Below are positions 13,715-19,015 of a stretch of DNA of 19,015 nt, one piece after another. Position 1 is the first letter of the stretch, and every line of letters begins with the position of its first letter. Source of the stretch: PVC group bacterium (GTDB taxonomy: Bacteria; Verrucomicrobiota; Kiritimatiellia; CAIKKV01; PXCX01); the NCBI GenBank assembly GCA_003567575.1, contig PWZG01000150.1, forward strand, positions 1-19,015. The letters run 5' to 3'. The notes under the pieces were generated by a model. The model made no database searches. It was not told where the DNA came from and worked only from the letters and a program-made list of their open reading frames with translations. Both the position numbers and the translations under genes were made by a program.

Positions 13715-14565
13715 GACTGCTCCTCGACCACCAGTTCGGCGGTTACGTATTCCCGCAGACGTGCTTCGACAACATCCTTGAGCGTGAATTGCGAAACCTG
13801 GCAATTGGCGCACATACCGCGCAACGCGACCAATACACGGTTCCCGTCCACGTCAATCAACTCTATGTCTCCGCCATCCTTGCGTAACTGCGGGCGAATA
13901 TCGCGTTCCATCACTTCTTCAATGCGCCGGATCTTTTGCAGGTTAGTCAACCGACCGCCACTCCGTCCTGCCGCGTCGGCCGGCAATGCCGGCGTCGCCG
14001 CGTTCGCCTGTTCGTTTTCCAGTATCGCCGCCAGTTGCGGGTGACATTGACGGCAACCGCCGCCCGCCTTGGTATAATGGGTGATCTGTTCAATCGATGT
14101 CAATGCGTTTTCCCGTATCGCACGCCGGACTTCGTCTTCAGTGATGCCGAAACAATTGCAGACCACCTCGCCGGCCAGCATTTTCTTGCTCGGCGATTCA
14201 CCGCGATAATTGGCGATCGCCTGTTCCAGCGCCTCGCGACCCATCACCGAACAGTGCATTTTCTGTTCGGGTAAACCACCCAGGAATTCCGCGATATCCT
14301 GGTTGGTAACCCGTTCGGCCTCGTCGACCGTCATGCCCTTGATCATCTCGGTCAACGCCGAAGAACTGGCAATCGCGCTGGCACAACCGAAAGTCTGGAA
14401 TTTGGCGTCGGCGATGCGATCGTCTTCACCCAGTTTGAATGTCAGTTTCAAGGCGTCGCCGCAAGCCAGCGATCCCACCTCTCCAATGCCTGACGCGTCT
14501 TCAATGACGCCGACATTGCGAGGATGACGAAAATGGTCCATCACTTTTTCCGAGTAATCCCACAT
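13711..14565 (-). CDS. nifU: NifU, three-domain Fe-S cluster scaffold
   Basis: This 284-residue protein has all three NifU parts. The IscU-like domain (1-125) has C35 (LACGD), C61 (FGCASAIASSS) and C105 (KMHCSVMG). The central BFD-like 2Fe-2S domain has C136 and C138 (VVCNCFG) with C171 and C174 (GGCRQC). The C-terminal NFU domain (about 205-280) carries the MCANC motif (C252, C255). It assembles clusters using sulfur from NifS and delivers them to apoproteins. AAGGA lies 7 nt before the ATG. It heads the minus-strand set nifU-nifS-TPR/MshEN-ruvX-truA. Full three-domain NifU outside nitrogen fixers is known in several phyla, including Epsilonproteobacteria and PVC bacteria. Confidence 0.94.
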   Translation of the reverse strand: MWDYSEKVMDHFRHPRNVGVIEDASGIGEVGSLACGDALKLTFKLGEDDRIADAKFQTFGCASAIASSSALTEMIKGMTVDEAERVTNQDIAEFLGGLPEQKMHCSVMGREALEQAIANYRGESPSKKMLAGEVVCNCFGITEDEVRRAIRENALTSIEQITHYTKAGGGCRQCHPQLAAILENEQANAATPALPADAAGRSGGRLTNLQKIRRIEEVMERDIRPQLRKDGGDIELIDVDGNRVLVALRGMCANCQVSQFTLKDVVEARLREYVTAELVVEEQS

Positions 14566-14588
14566 AAGTATTCCTTCGTATTACTTTA

Positions 14589-14617
14589 TCGACAAAAACG
14601 ATAACATGGGATATTAT
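14589..14617 (+). promoter_or_regulatory. Promoter of the malic enzyme gene
   Basis: TCGACA (14589-14594, 5 of 6) and TATTAT (14612-14617, 5 of 6) are separated by 17 bp in the divergent nifU/malic enzyme gap. The expected start is near 14624, giving a 60-nt leader that ends with AGGAG about 7 nt before the ATG. Confidence 0.65.
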
Positions 14618-14683
14618 AGGCTACCGCGACGCAAATAGCACGAAAAAAAACATCCTTCATTGGAATACCGCAGGAGCTAACGT

Positions 14684-15991
14684 ATGGCTATCGATCCGCA
14701 AACCGTACTGGACTATCATCGTGACGGCAAAGTAGGGATGCATTGCCGGCGACCACTGGCCTCTCGCGAAGATTTGGTCAAAGCCTATACACCTGGGGTT
14801 GCGATTCCGGTACGCGAGATCGCGGCGCACCCGGAAACTCTTTATCAGTACAGCGCCAAATCGAATCTGGTTGCGGTGGTCAGCGACGGCACCGCCATTC
14901 TGGGCTTGGGTGATCTGGGACCGGAGGCCTCGATTCCGGTCATGGAAGGTAAGGCGGTTTTGTTCAAAGCGTTTGCCGATGTCGATGCCTGGCCGGTGCC
15001 GCTGGCTAATTGCCGTTGCGCCGGTGCGGCGACCGGGCCTACCGATCCGCAACGGATCATTGATACGACCTGCGCGCTGGCGCCAATGTATGCCGGCATT
15101 AATCTTGAGGATATCGCCGCGCCGGCCTGTTTTACCATTGAAGAACGGCTGGATGACTTGCTTGATATTCCGGTCTTTCACGATGATCAGTGGGGGACCG
15201 CCGTCATTACCCTGGCCGGCGTACTCAATTTCTGCCTGATTTCCAACCGTAAAATCGATACGGTTCAAACCGTGATCAATGGCGCCGGCGCCGCCGGCAT
15301 CCGGATTGCCGAAATGCTTAAGGCGGCTGGCGTACCGCGGATCGTCTTGTGCGACTCCAAAGGCGTGATCAGCACCGATCGAAACGATCTGACCGACCGT
15401 AAACGGGCGCTGGCTGTCGCGCCGTCCACGGCGCGGACCTGTGCCGCGTCATTGCGGGGCGCCGACTTGTTTATCGGCGTCTCGGTGGCCGACTGTTTGC
15501 GGCCTGACGATGTGCGCGGCATGGCGTCGTTTCCCGGTATATTCGCCATGGCGAATCCCGATCCGGAAATATCGCCTGACGCGGTGCGCGAAGCCTTGGG
15601 CGATGCACCCTGTGTCATGGCGACGGGACGTTCGGATTATCCCAACCAGGTTAACAATGTACTCGGATTCCCGTTTCTTTTCCGCGGCGCACTCGACGTG
15701 CGGGCGCGCAGCATAAATATGGCCATGAAAATTGCCGCCGCGCATGCCCTGGCGCGGTTGGCGCGGCAACCGGTGCCGGAATCTTTGTGTGCGTTATATC
15801 CAGATGAAAACCTGGATTTCAGTGAGGATTATTTGATACCAAAACCGTTTGACCGCCGTTTGTTTGTCGAGGTCCCGTGTGCGGTCGCGGATGCCGCGAT
15901 CACGACCGGTGTTGCCGCAAACGGGTTCAAGCTGGAAAGTTACCGACAAAGCCTGGAACAGCGATTGCGCAAGATGACGTCTTTCGCATAG
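14684..15991 (+). CDS. NAD(P)-dependent malic enzyme (bacterial short type)
   Basis: This enzyme oxidatively decarboxylates malate to pyruvate and CO2. The 435-residue protein matches the catalytic core of bacterial malic enzymes and lacks the phosphotransacetylase extension of E. coli MaeB. Motifs are AYTPGV (35-39, with Y36), SDGTAILGLGDLGP (67-80), VMEGKAVLFK (86-95, with K90), NLEDIAAPACF (140-150), FHDDQ (165-169), the Rossmann GAGAAG (200-205), ANPDPEI and NQVNNVLGFPFLFRG. The residue after FHDDQ is W170, where common relatives have His or Gln. NAD versus NADP preference cannot be read with confidence. AGGAG supports the ATG. The metal-binding protein gene follows 23 nt downstream with no terminator between. 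Confidence 0.9.
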   Translation: MAIDPQTVLDYHRDGKVGMHCRRPLASREDLVKAYTPGVAIPVREIAAHPETLYQYSAKSNLVAVVSDGTAILGLGDLGPEASIPVMEGKAVLFKAFADVDAWPVPLANCRCAGAATGPTDPQRIIDTTCALAPMYAGINLEDIAAPACFTIEERLDDLLDIPVFHDDQWGTAVITLAGVLNFCLISNRKIDTVQTVINGAGAAGIRIAEMLKAAGVPRIVLCDSKGVISTDRNDLTDRKRALAVAPSTARTCAASLRGADLFIGVSVADCLRPDDVRGMASFPGIFAMANPDPEISPDAVREALGDAPCVMATGRSDYPNQVNNVLGFPFLFRGALDVRARSINMAMKIAAAHALARLARQPVPESLCALYPDENLDFSEDYLIPKPFDRRLFVEVPCAVADAAITTGVAANGFKLESYRQSLEQRLRKMTSFA

Positions 15992-16014
15992 TTTTCTTAT
16001 GGGATGAAAAAAGG

Positions 16015-16968
16015 ATGAAAATATATTCCGCACTATTTCTGCTGGCAGCCGTGGCGGTCTCTGCACATCACGCCCCGGCAGCCGAGCCACGCATCAATTT
16101 GGTTTGTTCCACGTATCCAATCCGGCTACTGACGCGGGAAGTTACGGCAGAAGTTCCGTCGGTAAAGGTTGATCTACTTGTTCCGGCTGAAACCGGATGT
16201 CCCCATGATTATGTATTGACGCCAACCGATATGCGGCGGCTGATGCGTGCGGACGCCGTGATCGTAAACGGTTTGGGATTGGATGAATTCCTTAACAAAC
16301 CTTTGATGTCGGTGAAACCGGACGCGGTAATAATCGATACGTCAGTTGGAATTGACGACCTGTTACCGGCGCGTATCCCGACGGTCGGCCAACGTCATGC
16401 GCACGGGCACGAAGACGATGAAACGCATGCCCACCATGGCGATGCGCATGGCGATTTCAATCCACACTTGTTTGCCTCGCCGCGGCATGCCGCCCGTCTG
16501 GTTATGAATATTGCGGCCGCGTTGTCCGAAATCGATCCAGAGCATGCGGCGTCGTATGATGCCGCCGCCCGTAACGCGGCCGAACGATTGCGTCGCCTGT
16601 CGCAGGACATGGCGTTGACGGCGACGGAATTCGCGCGCCGGAAAATAGTAACCCATCATAATGTTTTCGATTATCTGGCTCAGGATCTGGAGTTGGATGT
16701 GGTGGCGGTCATTCAGGGGGGACACGGACAGGAACCCACAGCAACGGAGTTACGAAGATTGATTCGCGTGCTGCGCGAACACAAGGTGGCTGTTTTGATT
16801 ACCGAACCGCAATATCGCGATAATGTTGTCACGGTACTATCGGCCGAGACCGGGGTACCGCTGGCGACGCTGGATCCGCTGGCTACGGGACCGGAGGATG
16901 CCGATCTCGATTATTATCTGACTGTCATGCGTGCGAATATCGAAAAATTACAACGGTTGTTGCAGTGA
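16015..16968 (+). CDS. Periplasmic metal-binding protein of a Zn/Mn-type ABC importer
   Basis: This is a cluster A-I solute-binding protein (ZnuA/TroA/MntC type). The ATG at 16015 gives 317 residues with a signal peptide (hydrophobic 5-17; likely cleavage near APA-AEP, residue 23). There is no lipobox, so it is soluble in the periplasm. Expected metal ligands are H64 (CPHDY), H151 (NPHLF), one of H214/H215 (THHNVFDY) and an acidic residue in the C-lobe (E264 or D287). A His/Asp-rich loop at 128-147, with seven His and several acids, is typical of zinc-selective members. The metal is therefore probably zinc, though manganese is possible. GGGA lies about 10 nt before the ATG. The stop overlaps the GTG of the ATPase gene. 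Confidence 0.88.
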   Translation: MKIYSALFLLAAVAVSAHHAPAAEPRINLVCSTYPIRLLTREVTAEVPSVKVDLLVPAETGCPHDYVLTPTDMRRLMRADAVIVNGLGLDEFLNKPLMSVKPDAVIIDTSVGIDDLLPARIPTVGQRHAHGHEDDETHAHHGDAHGDFNPHLFASPRHAARLVMNIAAALSEIDPEHAASYDAAARNAAERLRRLSQDMALTATEFARRKIVTHHNVFDYLAQDLELDVVAVIQGGHGQEPTATELRRLIRVLREHKVAVLITEPQYRDNVVTVLSAETGVPLATLDPLATGPEDADLDYYLTVMRANIEKLQRLLQ

Positions 16969-17825
16969 ATGGAGTCGGTTGCGCAAAAAATCAAACGCGA
17001 CCATGGCGGGCATCAAACCGATCAGGCATGCCGGCTGGCGGTCCGTCGGCGATTTTTTTCGACGACGTTTCCGTAACGCTGAACGGTATCAGTATTCTTA
17101 ACAAAGTCCGCGCTCTTGTTCCGATCGGTAAATCGACGGCCATTGTGGGACCGAACGGCGCCGGGAAAACCACCCTTTTGCTGGCATTGCTGGGACGGAT
17201 ACCGTATGATGGTGCTGTCCGTTATTGTTTGTCCGACGGCGTGGCCGTCGATCAAAAACCCCGCGTCGGGTATGTGCCGCAACGACTGGCGATTGATCGC
17301 GGTATGCCGTTGACGGTGCTGGAGTTTCTGGTGATTGGGCGCCAACGGTTGCCGGTATGGTTCGGCTGCCGCGCGCGGCATCGCGCCCATGCCGGCGCCA
17401 TGCTGGACGCTGTCGGCGCCGCCAAGCTGGCGCGTCATAAGCTTGGAGATCTGTCGGGCGGTGAACTGCAGCGCGTCCTCCTGGCGCTGGCGCTGCAGCG
17501 CGATCCGGAGTTGCTGGTACTGGACGAACCATCGGCCGGCATCGATATGCGCGGCGAAAAGATGGTATGCGAATTACTCGATCAACTGCGCGCACGGTAT
17601 GGATTTACGCAATTGATGGTTACGCACGATCTGGCAACCGTCGGCGCGCATGCCGAACATGTTATCTGCCTCAATCACCGGGTTACCGGCGAAGGAACAC
17701 CGCAAGAAGTGCTGACGGCCAATGTGTTGACCGAGACCTACGGTATCCACATGGGAACATTTGACCAATGCGGTTTGTCGCGCGCTCCCAGCCTGTCTCA
17801 GAACCGGAATTCCTTAAAATGCTGA
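16965..17825 (+). CDS. ATPase of the Zn/Mn-type ABC importer
   Basis: This is a ZnuC/MntB-like ABC ATPase. Walker A is GPNGAGKTT (62-70), the Q-loop is at Q106 (YVPQR), the signature is LSGGELQR (163-170), Walker B is LLVLDEPSAGID (183-194) and the switch histidine is H221 (VTHD). A GTG start at 16965 overlaps the previous stop by 4 nt and gives 286 residues. The first 28 residues precede the ABC fold, so a later ATG at 17028 is an alternative; neither has a good Shine-Dalgarno, and coupling favours the GTG. The C-terminal tail GTPQEVLTANVLTETYGIHM is normal for the family. The permease gene overlaps its 3' end. Confidence 0.9.
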   Translation: MNGVGCAKNQTRPWRASNRSGMPAGGPSAIFFDDVSVTLNGISILNKVRALVPIGKSTAIVGPNGAGKTTLLLALLGRIPYDGAVRYCLSDGVAVDQKPRVGYVPQRLAIDRGMPLTVLEFLVIGRQRLPVWFGCRARHRAHAGAMLDAVGAAKLARHKLGDLSGGELQRVLLALALQRDPELLVLDEPSAGIDMRGEKMVCELLDQLRARYGFTQLMVTHDLATVGAHAEHVICLNHRVTGEGTPQEVLTANVLTETYGIHMGTFDQCGLSRAPSLSQNRNSLKC

Positions 17826-18685
17826 TTCTTGAACCATTGTACGATATCGTCGGCCGCCTGTTGCCGTTCGAGGTGATGGACGCCACCTTCATGCGCCGCG
17901 CCCTGGTCGGTCTGCTGTTGCTGACACCGATGACCGCCGCCGCCGGTGTTCAGGTCGTCACCCACAGGATGGCTTTTTTCTCCGATGCCATCAGTCATTC
18001 GGTGTTTACCGGGTTAGCCTTGGGTATCCTGTTCGCTGTGCATCCGCATTGGACACTGCCGTTGTTCGCGTTGCTGGTCGGGCTGGGCATCGTCGCCGTA
18101 CAGCGCCGGACCGGGTTGTCGGCCGATACGGTAATCGGCGTTTTCTTCTCGGCCGCTATCGCTTTCGGCCTGGCAATCATCAGCCGTGAGCCGGGTCTGG
18201 CGCGCGAGTTGCAACGCGTTATTTACGGCGATATTCTTACGCTGACCGATGCGGAAATTATGGGAACAGCGGTTCTGTTGCTGGTTTTAACCGGATTTCT
18301 AATCTTTGGTTTCAATCACTTGTTGTACATCGGGGTGAATGCCGACCTCGCCCAGGCTCATCAGGTTCGGGTTGCCGCATACCAGTATACCTTCGCCGGA
18401 TTGCTGGCTCTACTGGTGGTGTTGTCTGTACGCGCGGTCGGTATGCTGCTGGTAACCGCCATGCTTATCGTGCCGGCGGCAGCGGCCCGCAACCTTTCAC
18501 GCTCGGCAGGCGCCATGTTCTGGTGGGCGCAGGTGATTGCCGTCTCATCCGCAATCGCCGGTTTACTGATTTCGGCTCAGGATACGGTTCGGACGGCAAC
18601 CGGAGCTACCATCGTTCTGATCATGTCCGTTTGGTTTGCCGTCGGCGCGATCGTCGCCGGTCTCCGCCGCCGTGGCGGGGGGTAG
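17819..18685 (+). CDS. ABC-3 family metal permease (ZnuB-like)
   Basis: This is the membrane subunit of the same importer. From the ATG at 17819 it has 288 residues with about eight hydrophobic segments. The characteristic ABC-3 segment TPMTAAAGVQVVTHRMAFFS and SDAISHSVFTGLALG lies near the N-terminus, and VRAVGMLLVTAMLIVPAAAA is in the fifth to sixth helices. The frame is open from an ATG at 17768, but those 17 residues overlap the ATPase end and do not look like the family. The 17819 start overlaps the ATPase stop by 7 nt, consistent with coupling. Its tail ends in LRRRGGG. The 330 nt that follow hold no gene. Confidence 0.9.
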   Translation: MLILEPLYDIVGRLLPFEVMDATFMRRALVGLLLLTPMTAAAGVQVVTHRMAFFSDAISHSVFTGLALGILFAVHPHWTLPLFALLVGLGIVAVQRRTGLSADTVIGVFFSAAIAFGLAIISREPGLARELQRVIYGDILTLTDAEIMGTAVLLLVLTGFLIFGFNHLLYIGVNADLAQAHQVRVAAYQYTFAGLLALLVVLSVRAVGMLLVTAMLIVPAAAARNLSRSAGAMFWWAQVIAVSSAIAGLLISAQDTVRTATGATIVLIMSVWFAVGAIVAGLRRRGGG

Positions 18686-18835
18686 GGCTAAGCCGGGTTT
18701 TGCTCGCAACCCAGGGGTCAGAAATCAGAGGTCTTCCGCGGAATCTGTGGGTAGACGTGATCTCTTGTGGATACCTGAAGCGACAATCTGCCGCATCGGT
18801 GGAAGCAGGTCGGGTAAGGGTATCCGGGGAAGGGT

Positions 18836-18859
18836 GGCGGTTAAGTGGGCGGTTAAGTG
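18836..18859 (+). repeat. Perfect 12-bp tandem duplication
   Basis: GGCGGTTAAGTG is present twice in direct succession (18836-18847 and 18848-18859), followed by GGT, the start of a decayed third copy. It is noncoding. Confidence 0.75.
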
Positions 18860-18901
18860 GGTCACTCATGGGTGAGGCTCTTGCAAAACCTGCCTGTAAG
18901 C

Positions 18902-18936
18902 GTTCACGGTTCAAGGTTCACGGTTCACGGTTGAAG
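18902..18936 (+). repeat. Five 7-bp units (GTTCACG type)
   Basis: The units in order are GTTCACG, GTTCAAG, GTTCACG, GTTCACG and GTTGAAG, with an exact 7-bp period. Only the second and last units depart from the main form. The GGTTCA core matches the complement of the AACC-type repeat over the feoA stop. Confidence 0.85.
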
Positions 18937-19015
18937 AAAAGCGGCATATGACAATTTAATTGAGCATTTGAAGATATCAAAAGTGGTGGCAACCTTGGCC
19001 GGAAACAAACAAAAA

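Larger units (their letters stand above)
18686..19015. other. Noncoding, repeat-rich stretch at the right edge
   Basis: No open frame here resembles a protein, and none has a ribosome site. The content is short direct repeats: a 12-bp doublet at 18836-18859 and five 7-bp units at 18902-18936. A TCAGAAATCAGAGG-like purine-rich run sits near 18719. I see no tRNA, clear terminator or insertion sequence end. The operon's 3' end and possibly a promoter of the next gene could lie here, but none can be called. Confidence 0.6.

Noticed and set aside
13442..14044. 200-codon forward frame opposite nifU/nifS
   Set aside because: Antisense shadow of two confidently assigned genes.
18902..18936. CRISPR array
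   Set aside because: Units are 7 bp and contiguous, with no spacers and no cas genes nearby.
18523..18951. 142-codon frame overlapping the permease end and the noncoding tail
   Set aside because: Its first part is a shadow of the permease and the rest is repeat sequence with no family resemblance or ribosome site.

Overview
The window is dense bacterial chromosome. It has 18 essentially intact protein genes, one partial CDS cut by the left edge, one tRNA and one decayed gene. Most genes are core metabolism, so this is not a phage or plasmid. The likely host is a Gram-negative bacterium with a phosphatidylethanolamine envelope. I lean towards the Verrucomicrobiota/Kiritimatiellota/Lentisphaerota side of the PVC group. 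The hints are the wreck of a right-handed beta-helix surface protein, an envelope coiled-coil protein ending in a beta-rich domain, short period-7/8 intergenic repeats, and a TPR protein fused to an MshEN (GspE N-terminal) domain without its ATPase. This placement is inference; no rRNA or marker comparison was possible.

Layout. 1-740: the 3' end of an AbiEii-type nucleotidyltransferase toxin, a broken beta-helix gene, and a near-consensus promoter. 741-817: tRNA-Ala(GGC), followed after only 4 nt by a TrpH/YciV-type PHP phosphatase gene and then a hemW-like radical SAM gene. 2830-4221 (minus strand): threonine synthase, convergent with hemW. 4283-6470: feoA-feoB ferrous iron uptake behind a TATAAT promoter. 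6574-8033: psd-pssA, which makes phosphatidylethanolamine, with overlapping ATGA. 8121-8945: family 4 uracil-DNA glycosylase. 9031-10335: an envelope cluster of unknown function (a possible 10-codon leader peptide, a coiled-coil inner-membrane protein, a 43-aa membrane peptide and a 59-aa lipoprotein). 14565 down to 10346 (minus strand): nifU, nifS, TPR-MshEN protein, ruvX/yqgF and truA. 14684-15991: malic enzyme. 16015-18685: a zinc/manganese-type ABC importer (binding protein, ATPase, permease) with overlapping genes. 18686-19015: noncoding and repeat-rich.

The genes form small functional units: metal acquisition (FeoAB and the Znu/Mnt-like importer), iron-sulfur assembly (NifU/NifS) alongside Fe-S users (HemW-like protein, family 4 UDG), phospholipid synthesis, and RNA processing (truA, ruvX, tRNA with an RNase AM-like phosphatase). 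Start-stop overlaps are common (psd/pssA, ruvX/truA, nifU/nifS, binding protein/ATPase/permease, and the three envelope genes), so translational coupling looks like a general habit here.

The best candidates for undescribed biology are the 9031-10335 envelope cluster with its leader, the ATPase-less MshEN protein in a housekeeping operon, and the tRNA-mRNA arrangement at 741-822. I found no CRISPR array, insertion sequence, integrase or prophage module.
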